Assembly (NCBI GenBank): GCA_017514235.1
Contig: JAFWKK010000072.1
Span: 1-64,000, forward strand
DNA length: 64,000 nt
Reading direction: 5' to 3'
Source: Kiritimatiellia bacterium
Lineage (GTDB): Bacteria > Verrucomicrobiota > Kiritimatiellia > RFP12 > UBA1067
Shown here: in pieces, positions 43,318 through 51,628 of the stretch
Layout of the letters: each line of letters starts with the position of its first letter
How positions within the stretch are numbered: position 1 is the first letter of the stretch
Position numbers and translations under genes: made by a program
The notes under the pieces: model-generated
What the model was told of the DNA's origin: nothing
Database searches by the model: none
What the model saw: the letters and a program-made list of their open reading frames with translations, nothing else

Positions 43318-44352
43318 TTACACCCTCAGCCTTGCGCCGTCAATGCGCATCGTCTTGCGGCAGGCGCTCCTGAGAAGCTCCTTGACCGCGGCGCGCATCT
43401 GACGCTTGGCCGTTCCCATCGAAGCCTTGATGGTGCAGCCCGCCGCCCTGAGATGTCCGCCGCCGCCGAACCTGCCGGCCAGTGCCGTCGCGTCCCATTC
43501 GCCGCGCGTGCGTATGGAACAGCGAGTCTCCTTGGTGCGGTCCGGAATCTGATAGAAGAACAGCGCGATTTCGTTGTGCGCCACCGAGCGAGGAATCTCG
43601 ATTATGTCCTCTGCGTCCGCTTTCGTGCCGCGTACGGACCTGAAGTCGTCGCGGGTGAGCGACACCTCAGCCACCTTGCGGTTCTTCCAGACGTGAAGCG
43701 AGCGCCAGGCGATGCGCTTCAGCTCTATCGCCTTGCGCGTGAACGTGCCGTAGATGATGTCGTTTATGAGCGCAGTCCTGACGCCGTGCTTCAGCAGGTC
43801 GCCCGCCGCGCGAAGCGTGCCTGGACGCGTCGAGTCGTAGGCGAACCGCCCCGAATCCGTGACGATCGCAACCCACAGGGCCTCCGCAGCGGCGTGGTCG
43901 ATCGGCCATTCGCACCACTTCGCGAACCGCCAGACGAGCTCGCCCGCGCTGGAAGCGTCAGGGTCGATTATCGAGACGTCGGCGAAGGAGCCGTCGTTGG
44001 TGACATGGTGGTCGATGCAGATGCGAGGAAGCTTTTCCGCCACAGGACGCACCTCTGGCGGCATCCTGTCGAACGAGCCGCAGTCTACGGCGATGAACAG
44101 GTCGAAACGGCGCTGTCGGCGCAGGCGACGCACAGGAACGATGTCCGCCACGCCCTCGAGAAAGCCAAGCTTGCCGAGCGCGTTGACGTCGGCGGACGCG
44201 ACTGCGTCATGGCCCGCCTGCTTCAGCAGACGCGCCAGCGCAATCATGGAACCGAGCGAGTCCCCGTCCGGGCTAAGGTGCCCCGAGACGAGGATCCGCC
44301 TGGATGCCGCGATCATCCTCTGCGCCGCAGCGTAGTTCTCCCGCTTTTCCAT
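43318..44352 (-). CDS. DHH-family phosphoesterase, NrnA-like
   Basis: The 344-residue protein has the DHH metal motifs: LVSGHLSPDGDSLGS (DGDSLGS), AVDCGSFDR, CIDHHVTND (DHH) and VAIVTDSGRF. The DHHA1 domain at the C-terminus ends with GGGGHLRAAGCTI. NrnA degrades nanoRNAs of 2-5 bases and removes the 3'-phosphate of pAp. The length matches. The ATG lies 9 bases after the -10, so the message is probably leaderless. Confidence 0.88.
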   Translation of the reverse strand: MEKRENYAAAQRMIAASRRILVSGHLSPDGDSLGSMIALARLLKQAGHDAVASADVNALGKLGFLEGVADIVPVRRLRRQRRFDLFIAVDCGSFDRMPPEVRPVAEKLPRICIDHHVTNDGSFADVSIIDPDASSAGELVWRFAKWCEWPIDHAAAEALWVAIVTDSGRFAYDSTRPGTLRAAGDLLKHGVRTALINDIIYGTFTRKAIELKRIAWRSLHVWKNRKVAEVSLTRDDFRSVRGTKADAEDIIEIPRSVAHNEIALFFYQIPDRTKETRCSIRTRGEWDATALAGRFGGGGHLRAAGCTIKASMGTAKRQMRAAVKELLRSACRKTMRIDGARLRV

Positions 44353-44361
44353 CGCGTGACA

Positions 44362-44372
44362 ATTATACCAAA
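44362..44372 (-). promoter_or_regulatory. Extended -10 of the NrnA-like gene, leaderless
   Basis: TTTGGTATAAT on the minus strand ends 9 bases before the ATG at 44352. No -35 consensus is visible. The upstream gap also holds an imperfect hairpin, TTCGGATATCG and CGAAATCCGAA, after the DUF4838 gene. Confidence 0.6.
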
Positions 44373-44466
44373 ATACCGTTCGTTGTGGCTATTGCCAGTC
44401 CACAGGTGTTGCGGTTCGGATATCGTTATGGGCACATCGAAATCCGAAAAGCTGTTGACACGTTGG

Positions 44467-46788
44467 CTATTCCACGGCAGTCCATTCGACCCTGTCCACG
44501 AAGACCTTGCAGGACGGGTGGATCCGGTCGGCGAGTTCGCCGGGGCGAATGTCGAAGTCGTCGCCGGCCTTGGGGGTAAAGACCCCGCCAAAGTCGTACC
44601 ATGCGTAACCCTTGCCCGTCTCGGCGAGCTTGACGGAATGCGAGACGACAGGCTCCTTGCAGTTATCGCGGGTTACGACAAGACGGAAGGCTTCGAGATT
44701 CCCGTCGTCCGCGCCCGGTTCGCGCTCGATACGGACGTGTGCGCGGAGGCGGTACTTTCCGTCGAGGTCAAGCCCCACCGAGTCCAACGGCGTGAGATTC
44801 CAGCCGCGATACGGGTAGCCGACGGCGTGACCGTAAACCGCCAGCGGATCCTTTATGCGACGGCTGTCGGCGGGATATGCCGTAGGATTGACCCGCCAAT
44901 GCTCCATCATGATCACGTTGGAGACGACCGACGGGCTTTGGCCCATCGCAAACTCTCGCATCTCCTTGATGGTGTGCCTGTTCATTCCGGGCTGCTCGCA
45001 AAGGGCGACCGGCGGGTTCCCTTCGTCGAACATCGGGACGATGAACGAACGTGCAATTGCATGCAGTTCGTCCCGCCGTGCGGCGTCTACGCGTTCCGGA
45101 TGCAGCGTGCAGATGTAGTCGGCGCAGCGAGCGCCACGAAAACCGCGCGTGACACGCGTGACTTCCAGCCCGAACAGTCCCCACCGCGCGGCTGTGTGGT
45201 GGACCGGACTGTCCTTCGTGGCTTCACAAGCCTTTCTCCAGAGTTCCGCGCCGTGGTCATAGACCTCATCCGAGACAGCAGGGTCACAGATGCGTTCGAA
45301 TATCCAGGGGGGATCTTTCACGCCGTCCCGTTTCGCCCCCAGCTCATGGATCTCGTCAAACCAGGCGCGCACATACGGGGCACCGGCGCCGTAGTAGACG
45401 GCAAAGAACCTGTCCAGAAGAGGTTCAAGCGGCTGGTCGGCCTTCCAGAGAAACTTCGCCATCAGATACGCCTTAAGTTCGGCGAAATCCGAATGTGCGG
45501 CGTTGTTTCCCGAGTGCTGCTCGTACACGTGGGCGACGCCGTTATCCTTGAAGAACCTGAGGTCGGGTCCCAGCGCCATCGTGTTGGGGAAGGGATGCGT
45601 GTAGTGGCGGAAGTTGATGACGTAGTTCCAGACGTAGAGGTTGGACGTCACCTTCCCCCATCCCCGCAGATACTCGGCGAACTGCCGCTTGTCCTCGTTG
45701 CGGCTTTCCGCAATGGGGCGGTAGCTATCAGTGCCGGGGACGCAGATGCAGGGCATGACGTTGGGGAGCAGCTTCGTCTTCCTCGGCGGCTTGATGGAAT
45801 AGGAGTACGCCAGCGTCTCGACCACGGCGTCGGGACGTATCTTCGCGACCTCCGCGGCGACATGGTTGACAAAGCGGATGATGGATCCCGACGGCGAACC
45901 TTCTTCCTCGTCCACGGCCTTGCACTTTTCGCAGCGACAGTAGTTGCCGTTGTCGTTCTGGCTCACGCCGAAATACTTGCATTCGGGATGGCGTTTCACG
46001 ATCTCCAGCGCCTTGTCCGTCATGATTTTCACGGCATCGGGATTCGAAAGGCACGGCTGGCTCTCCCGCGCGCCGAACTCGCGTCGGATGCCGTCAATCT
46101 CGGCGAAGTATTCGGGATGGTCACGGAAGTAGGTCTGCGGCGGCATCAGATACATGAACGTGTGGCAGTTCGGCAGCTCAGCACAGTAGCGGAAGTCGCT
46201 CAGCCCTCCGATTTCCGGGGTTGCCGCACGGCACGACAGGTTTCCGTTGAACCTGAGCCGGGTGGCAAACGCCGGATGGTACATCACGTCCGTCGCGCAT
46301 GTGTCGCGCTGAACGAAATCGGGCACCTGCCTGTCGCGCAGGTTGCCGGGGACGGAAAACACCTTGGCCGTTGGCACCACTTCCGTTCCGCTGGCGAACC
46401 AGCCGCACCCGCCATACGCCTCCAGCAGTTCATAGACGCCGTACAGGACGCCAGCCCGCCGACCGCCCCTGATGCGCAAGGTATCGCCCTTCGCCGACAG
46501 CTCGAAACCGTCATCCTCAAACTCGCCGGAGGACAACTGTATCACCTTTCCTGACGGACGCTTGCTTTCCATCGAAACAGGAAGCTCAACACCCGTTATG
46601 CGGCGCACATAATCGCGCAATTCATTGGCGGCGTGCTTTTCGACTTCCGATCCAGCATTGGAGCACCAGATTGTGGCCTGCGGTGCCTTTCCTTTTTCGG
46701 CTATGACGAAATCAGCAGCGGCAGCCGCAGACGTTGCCAAAAAGGCAAGAGCTGTGTAAAGTGCAATGATTTTCATTTTGACATTCAC
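44467..46788 (-). CDS. Exported DUF4838 / alpha-glucuronidase-like glycosidase
   Basis: A GTG at 46788 overlaps the preceding stop (GTGA); the ATG at 46776 is also possible and removes only four residues. A signal peptide (IIALYTALAFLATSAAAAA) is followed by an N-terminal GH20/GH67-type accessory domain (about 30-150, LRDYVRRITGVELPVSM, LRIRGGRRAGVLYGVYELL). A central DUF4838 TIM-barrel-like part carries FGVSQNDNGNYCRCEKCKAV, and a C-terminal beta domain follows. The 773-residue protein probably cuts an uncommon sugar from plant or host glycans. It is in one operon with a surface protein and GntR regulator. Confidence 0.78.
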   Translation of the reverse strand: MNVKMKIIALYTALAFLATSAAAAADFVIAEKGKAPQATIWCSNAGSEVEKHAANELRDYVRRITGVELPVSMESKRPSGKVIQLSSGEFEDDGFELSAKGDTLRIRGGRRAGVLYGVYELLEAYGGCGWFASGTEVVPTAKVFSVPGNLRDRQVPDFVQRDTCATDVMYHPAFATRLRFNGNLSCRAATPEIGGLSDFRYCAELPNCHTFMYLMPPQTYFRDHPEYFAEIDGIRREFGARESQPCLSNPDAVKIMTDKALEIVKRHPECKYFGVSQNDNGNYCRCEKCKAVDEEEGSPSGSIIRFVNHVAAEVAKIRPDAVVETLAYSYSIKPPRKTKLLPNVMPCICVPGTDSYRPIAESRNEDKRQFAEYLRGWGKVTSNLYVWNYVINFRHYTHPFPNTMALGPDLRFFKDNGVAHVYEQHSGNNAAHSDFAELKAYLMAKFLWKADQPLEPLLDRFFAVYYGAGAPYVRAWFDEIHELGAKRDGVKDPPWIFERICDPAVSDEVYDHGAELWRKACEATKDSPVHHTAARWGLFGLEVTRVTRGFRGARCADYICTLHPERVDAARRDELHAIARSFIVPMFDEGNPPVALCEQPGMNRHTIKEMREFAMGQSPSVVSNVIMMEHWRVNPTAYPADSRRIKDPLAVYGHAVGYPYRGWNLTPLDSVGLDLDGKYRLRAHVRIEREPGADDGNLEAFRLVVTRDNCKEPVVSHSVKLAETGKGYAWYDFGGVFTPKAGDDFDIRPGELADRIHPSCKVFVDRVEWTAVE

Positions 46789-49121
46789 TGGATGATGATC
46801 GACATTCCGCTCATTGATAGTTTCGCGCGGAATGTTATGGAGCCGTCCTGATTCGTGACCTCTTCAATGGACTGGGCGACAACTGGATAGGGCAGGCTCG
46901 CAAGGCGAATCTTGCCTCGCAGCGACTCGGCTGCGGTCGCGTTCACCGTGCATATCGGGACGATCACCTTGCCACGCCCCGTTTGCACCGACGGAGTGGC
47001 CGATCCGTTTGGATCGACGATCGTCACCTTGAGCTGCTCGTCCGCGAACGTGAACGGGTTGTCGATCAGCGTGTTGTGCATGCCATATCTGCCAAGGCCG
47101 GAATCCGAAAGCTCCGGCACGGTGATCTCTACGCCCATGTTGGCGCTGAAATCAACGTTGACGCCCTGGAACACCTCCGAGGAAAGCGGAACGAGCGTCG
47201 CCACGTTTACCCAGAGTTTGTTCTTGCCGTCCACAGGCGTCGTCCCGCCATCGGTCGTGAAGAACGGTGCCTCGCCGCCGAGCCGGAACCTTCCCGGATT
47301 CGCAGGGTTGCCGCCGAAGAGGCGGAGGGTACCGTTCCAGGTTATCCGTTCAAGGAGCGTGAAATCGCCGACAACTATCGTTCCGCTCCCATTTACGAAA
47401 AGGCCGCAGTTCTTGCGATTGAGTGTATGGGGACCGCCACTGGGTTCGAGCTGCGAGTAGTGCTCCAGCGTGTGTCCGTTGTAGGTCCACGACTTCATCG
47501 GGCCGCCAAGCGCATCCACATTTGTGAAGCCTATTTTGGCGCAGATGGACCAGTCCGTGTATCCGGGGTGGGCCGAATAGAAACATATTCGCCCGGTGAA
47601 ATTCCTATTTGCCGTCCCTAGCCAAAATGTGACGGGCTTTCTGCTGGCGCCCGTGTGCATGAAGTCAACTCGGCCATTGCCCTCGATTTCCGCAAACAGT
47701 CCGAAGGTCCTGTTCGCGCCTTCGCTGAAAATCAGGGGGTTTGTCGTATCGGGGTTGTGCGTGATATGTCCGTAGAGATTTTTTCCGTTGCCGGCAATGT
47801 GGACGTTGCCGAACGTACCAACGGTACGGAAGTCTGGAATGTTCACCGTGTCGTTGAGGAGGAAGGTTCCGCCCCGCATGGCGAGGACGTGTCCGCCAAA
47901 CGGGTTCCCGGCATCGGGGTACCCCCAAATGGCCTTGCCGTCCACGAAATAGTCCTTGTCCGGACTCGGCGCCAGACCGTCAGACCAGCCGTCGCCGTGG
48001 GCGAAGGCGCTAGTGGCAGGGTTGTCGGTATCGGACGTGAGCGTGACGACCTTGCCATGCTGCTTCAGATACAATGTGCTGAAGCCATCGCCGGGATCCG
48101 TCTCGACGTAAAGGGAGAACGACGGGAAGGTTGCCGTTTCAAGCGCGAAGTCGGCGGCGTTCAGCGTCACGCCCGCCGGCGCTTTGAGGATGGGGAGCGC
48201 GGGAACCTCGTTGCTGTCAGAATATGTGCCGGTCGAGTGCGGAGATGAGAAAAGCACCCTGACCTTGCCGCCGGAATGTATGAAGGAATCCGTGACCTTC
48301 ACCTGCGAGGCTGTCTTCGCCGTCTTGTCGTACACGACCTGGATGCAGGCGTTGGACAACATCTCCAGCGTCCCGATGCTGACGATGCTAGACGCAGTCT
48401 CGCCGCGCACGGCGCAGTTGTAGTCGATCACCAGCCTTCCGGGGAAAGTTCCCGTGTCTGAAGCGAACTCGGTTCTGATGGCAGACGACGGGGGATCGGA
48501 CGTGTATTCCTTGCGCCACTGGTGGCAGTGGATGGAGCCATAGTAGCCCGCAAGGCTGTCGTTTATGAAGTGGCAGACGAAATTCTGCTGGCTCCAGCTG
48601 TCCCTGCCCTGCCCGACGCGCGAATAGAGCCACAGCCCCGTTCCGGCGGCGCCGGTCACTGCCCCGGCGAAGGTGATGTTCTTCTCGTGCTGATTCGCGT
48701 ATATGCTGAACGGCGCGGTGTCTGGCGATGTCACTTCAACATTGCCAAGGACGGTTATCGGATTGCCGTACCAGTTGCAGAAAGTTCCGTTCGCGAAGAC
48801 AATCCCGTCGTTGGCGAACGTCACCGTGGCATCGGCGGCGGTCGGGTAGCACGCCAGGAGGCCATCCGTTCCGCCGACTTCGCCGATGCGCAGCAAATTC
48901 CCGTTGAAGACGGCCGACGACGACATCGGCGGGCTCATGACGTGACCGTCTTTGACCACGTAGTCGTTGTCCGAAGACGGCACCCCGTAAACAGACCACG
49001 GGGCCGGATTGGTGAACGACGAGTTCTCGTACGTATCATTGGCCGTGAGGTAGGCCGTCGCGGCACTTGCCACCGTCGCGGCAAAAGCCGCGCAGACAGC
49101 AGTGAACATCTTTGCACTCAT
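46785..49121 (-). CDS. Large exported beta-rich surface protein
   Basis: The ATG at 49121 follows GAAGGAGAAACGGAAG; earlier starts overlap this site. A signal peptide (MFTAVCAAFAATVASAA) precedes 750 residues of beta-rich sequence without catalytic motifs. A motif of the form NxxPW-S-x-G-x-P-S-x-D-x-DY-x-V appears near residue 30 and again near 400 (GDGWSDGLAPSPDKDYFVDG), so it has at least two similar units, as in adhesin or autotransporter-type beta-helices. There is no C-terminal barrel or sorting motif I can see. It probably sits on the surface with the downstream glycosidase. Confidence 0.65.
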   Translation of the reverse strand: MSAKMFTAVCAAFAATVASAATAYLTANDTYENSSFTNPAPWSVYGVPSSDNDYVVKDGHVMSPPMSSSAVFNGNLLRIGEVGGTDGLLACYPTAADATVTFANDGIVFANGTFCNWYGNPITVLGNVEVTSPDTAPFSIYANQHEKNITFAGAVTGAAGTGLWLYSRVGQGRDSWSQQNFVCHFINDSLAGYYGSIHCHQWRKEYTSDPPSSAIRTEFASDTGTFPGRLVIDYNCAVRGETASSIVSIGTLEMLSNACIQVVYDKTAKTASQVKVTDSFIHSGGKVRVLFSSPHSTGTYSDSNEVPALPILKAPAGVTLNAADFALETATFPSFSLYVETDPGDGFSTLYLKQHGKVVTLTSDTDNPATSAFAHGDGWSDGLAPSPDKDYFVDGKAIWGYPDAGNPFGGHVLAMRGGTFLLNDTVNIPDFRTVGTFGNVHIAGNGKNLYGHITHNPDTTNPLIFSEGANRTFGLFAEIEGNGRVDFMHTGASRKPVTFWLGTANRNFTGRICFYSAHPGYTDWSICAKIGFTNVDALGGPMKSWTYNGHTLEHYSQLEPSGGPHTLNRKNCGLFVNGSGTIVVGDFTLLERITWNGTLRLFGGNPANPGRFRLGGEAPFFTTDGGTTPVDGKNKLWVNVATLVPLSSEVFQGVNVDFSANMGVEITVPELSDSGLGRYGMHNTLIDNPFTFADEQLKVTIVDPNGSATPSVQTGRGKVIVPICTVNATAAESLRGKIRLASLPYPVVAQSIEEVTNQDGSITFRAKLSMSGMSIIIQ

Positions 49122-49155
49122 CTTCCGTTTCTCCTTCATTGGTTGGTGGTTATTG

Positions 49156-50262
49156 TCAAAAAGTCTCTCCTCGCACGTACCTCGGCCCGACGACGACATT
49201 CTGCGGGAAGTCGCCGGTACGCAGATACGACAGGATGCAGTCTGTCAACGTCTTGCCGATTGCCGAGCCATCGTATTCCATGCGTGTCAACGGACGCGAA
49301 AACACGGGGCCGTAACCGGTGTTTGCCAAGGTGACGAGCTTGACGGCTTCAGGAATTCGGATTCCGGCCTCATAGAAGGCCACAACCATTCCGGTCGTCA
49401 GATGATCGTCGCTGGAGAAGATCAGCTCCGGAAGCCATTTCGCGCTCCTCGACGCGAGACGCGACCGGAACAGCGACATCGCCCACTGCGACAGTTCATA
49501 GCCAATGGCAAAGTCCATCGACTTGGGGACGCGAATGGTTCTGACCTCAATGCCACAGGCTGCGAGAGCCTCCGCGACATCAAAACGGTTGAATACGGAG
49601 ATCTGGGTCACGCTTTTCACGCCGGTCTCACGGCAGTGGGCGACAAAGTCCGCCATGGCGAGGTTGTCGTCGCGACGCACCAGCCCAACACAGTTCTGCG
49701 GCTTCAGGTCGGTGAGTCCGAGGCGTACAAACGGGATTCCACGCCGTGAAAGCCATCGCGCCACGCACTCCTGTCCCTGTATCTGCACGACAAGGTCTGT
49801 AGGTTGCCGCAGGACAGTGTCCAGGATGGCGAAGTCATCGAACTTGCCTGGCGCGGACTCTCCCACGGAAGCCGAAGTGGTAAGGTATCCTGCGGCGATA
49901 AGGCTGTCGCGAACGGTGACATGGATCATGTTGTCGAGCGGGTTGCCGCGTCCCGGCGGCACCACCACCACGACGTGGCCTTTCCAGAGCCTGTCCTTGC
50001 GATCCAGCACAACGCAGCCAACGCGGGGGCGTGGGCTGATTACGCCCTCTTCGCGTAAAAGTGCCAGCGCCTGTTCTACGATCCCCTTGCTTACATCCAA
50101 CATCGGCGCCAAGTCTCGAACTGGCGGCAGAATGTCGCCCGCCTTGTAGTATCCCGTGTCTATGGCCATACGCAGGCCAGTAGCAATTTGAGCGGCAAGA
50201 TCGCCCCTGCGCGAGCGGTCTATCGCAAATGGAATCCCCTTGAATTCGCTCTTGGGCCTCAT
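49156..50262 (-). CDS. GntR-family regulator with LacI-type sugar-binding domain
   Basis: The ATG at 50262 is used: the GTG three codons earlier lies 2 bases after the -10 and could not be in the message. Residues about 10-80 form the GntR winged helix (LAAQIATGLRMAIDTGYYKA, LPPVRDLAPMLDVSKGIVE). Residues about 90-368 form a periplasmic-binding-protein-like sensor (VVVVPPGRGNPLDNMIH; ELIFSSDDHLTTGMVVAFYE). This architecture is common for glycan regulons in Lentisphaerae and Kiritimatiellae. It lies 34 bases before the surface protein and probably controls itself and the two following genes. Confidence 0.88.
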   Translation of the reverse strand: MRPKSEFKGIPFAIDRSRRGDLAAQIATGLRMAIDTGYYKAGDILPPVRDLAPMLDVSKGIVEQALALLREEGVISPRPRVGCVVLDRKDRLWKGHVVVVVPPGRGNPLDNMIHVTVRDSLIAAGYLTTSASVGESAPGKFDDFAILDTVLRQPTDLVVQIQGQECVARWLSRRGIPFVRLGLTDLKPQNCVGLVRRDDNLAMADFVAHCRETGVKSVTQISVFNRFDVAEALAACGIEVRTIRVPKSMDFAIGYELSQWAMSLFRSRLASRSAKWLPELIFSSDDHLTTGMVVAFYEAGIRIPEAVKLVTLANTGYGPVFSRPLTRMEYDGSAIGKTLTDCILSYLRTGDFPQNVVVGPRYVRGETF

Positions 50263-50273
50263 TCTGGCCACGT

Positions 50274-50302
50274 ATTATAGGACAATTGGGTCAGAATGTC
50301 AA
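50274..50302 (-). promoter_or_regulatory. Consensus promoter of the GntR operon
   Basis: On the minus strand TTGACA (50297-50302) and TATAAT (50274-50279) have a perfect 17-base spacer. The ATG is 11 bases after the -10, leaving a leader of about five bases. Confidence 0.85.
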
Positions 50303-50438
50303 CGGGCGCTCTATCTCAGCAAAAAAACTCGCCCCATATGCGCACACGTCAGATTCGCTTTTGCCGTGTCGCTATACAAAGTCCCGTTTGCCTCAATCTG
50401 GGCGGACGACAAGGCCATCGGCATGGCAACGCCGGTTA

Positions 50439-50481
50439 CAACAACGGAGCCTCCGCGGAAAATGCGGAGGCTCCGTTGTTG
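50439..50481 (-). terminator. Perfect 18-bp hairpin after the outer-membrane barrel gene
   Basis: CAACAACGGAGCCTCCGC (50439-50456) pairs perfectly with 50464-50481 over a seven-base loop. It lies 20 bases after the stop of the minus-strand gene. There is no T-run, so it may protect or end the message in another way. Confidence 0.7.
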
Positions 50482-50501
50482 CGCACGCTCGCGACAGGAA
50501 A

Positions 50502-51461
50502 TCAGAAGTTCACGGTCAGCGCAAGGCCGGCGGTGAAGTTCCAGCTGTGGTCCCAGTCACCGGTCGCCTCGTATTCGCGGGCGGCCTCGCGGATCTTGCG
50601 ATCGAAGACGAAGTCGCTGTAGGCCACATAGCCGCTAAGCGAGCAGTAGTCGCAGATCTGCCATGCAAGCTCGCCCTTCACGCAGAGGTCCATGAGACCG
50701 GAGTGGTCGAGAGCCACCTCCTCGCCTTCGGAATTCGTGCGGGAAAGGTAGCCCCTGACGCGCATCGCGTTGCCGAAACCCTGCGCGACCGAAGGACGGA
50801 AAGTGAGAACCGGATCCTCGCCCTCCTCTTCACCGTCTATGAGCGCGAATGTGTGGCCGATCTCAAGGTTGAGGTACGTACCGTCGTCGCGCATCACGTC
50901 GCGCTCGTAGTAGAACGTCGGCTCGAACCAAAGGTCGGGGAGGCCTATCTCGAACATCCAGAACTGCGAATCGTCAGCCTGCCCGTCGGGACCGTCGCCG
51001 CCCTTGTACTTTGAGTTCGGGTGGAACTCGTACTGGTAGCTGACGGAAAGGTCTATCGTGGTCGGCAGCCACTCGTAGTCGTCGGGCGAGAAGCTATGCT
51101 CTATGGCGATTCCGGGATACAGCTCCGTGTACTGCCACGCACGGCTCGTGTAGCCGGCGCGGCGCCCGTACTTCGTGATATCGAAGTACGCCTCGACGCT
51201 GAGCGTGACCCAGTCGAAGAACGTCAGGGAGCCGGACGGCCGGAGGATTGGCTCGTTGTTGTCCACAAGGCCATAGCTCAAGTACTTAGAGTCGAACGCG
51301 AGCGACGCCTCGGCCGAAACTATCGGCTGTTCATCGAACGAGACGCCTTCGCCGGGAGTGTACGCCCAGCCCTCGGCCGTCTCCTCCTCCGCCTCCGACG
51401 CAGCGAACGCGACGCCGCAGGTTGCAACAGCGCAAACGAGCGCAATGGTCTTTGCTTTCAT
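50502..51461 (-). CDS. Outer-membrane beta-barrel protein (paralogue 1)
   Basis: A signal peptide (IALVCAVATCGVAFAA) opens the 319-residue protein. It has alternating amphipathic strands and ends LTVNF, the terminal-Phe signal for BAM. SAEASLAFDSKYLSYGLVDN and YGRRAGYTSR are shared with the protein at 59365-60306, including the sequence GWAYTPGEGVSF. It probably forms a 12-16 stranded pore or an adhesin; no TonB box or plug is visible. Its own extended -10 promoter lies upstream, and it ends at a strong hairpin. Confidence 0.75.
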   Translation of the reverse strand: MKAKTIALVCAVATCGVAFAASEAEEETAEGWAYTPGEGVSFDEQPIVSAEASLAFDSKYLSYGLVDNNEPILRPSGSLTFFDWVTLSVEAYFDITKYGRRAGYTSRAWQYTELYPGIAIEHSFSPDDYEWLPTTIDLSVSYQYEFHPNSKYKGGDGPDGQADDSQFWMFEIGLPDLWFEPTFYYERDVMRDDGTYLNLEIGHTFALIDGEEEGEDPVLTFRPSVAQGFGNAMRVRGYLSRTNSEGEEVALDHSGLMDLCVKGELAWQICDYCSLSGYVAYSDFVFDRKIREAAREYEATGDWDHSWNFTAGLALTVNF

Positions 51462-51503
51462 TTCCTTACCTTTGTTCCTTGTTAGACTTGGTTATGGGCT
51501 GGT

Positions 51504-51531
51504 ATTATACCAAATTTATCCGGCTTGGCAA
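51504..51531 (-). promoter_or_regulatory. Promoter of barrel paralogue 1
   Basis: On the minus strand TTGCCA (51526-51531) and TATAAT (51504-51509) are 16 bases apart; the -10 is extended (TTTGGTATAAT). Confidence 0.65.
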
Positions 51532-51628
51532 TAGCCTGCCGCCGTCGACTTCGAACCGGGCGTGCAGGCTCGTCAAAGAGGTTCAATGCTTGTATCCCAT
51601 GTTGACGGGTCTGGCGGATTCGAGGCCG

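Noticed and set aside
43255-46554. 1,099-codon open frame on the plus strand
   Set aside because: It is antisense to the DUF4838, NrnA-like and part of the ELM1-like genes, has an Arg/His/Val-rich composition without domains, and reflects GC-rich codon use of the real genes.
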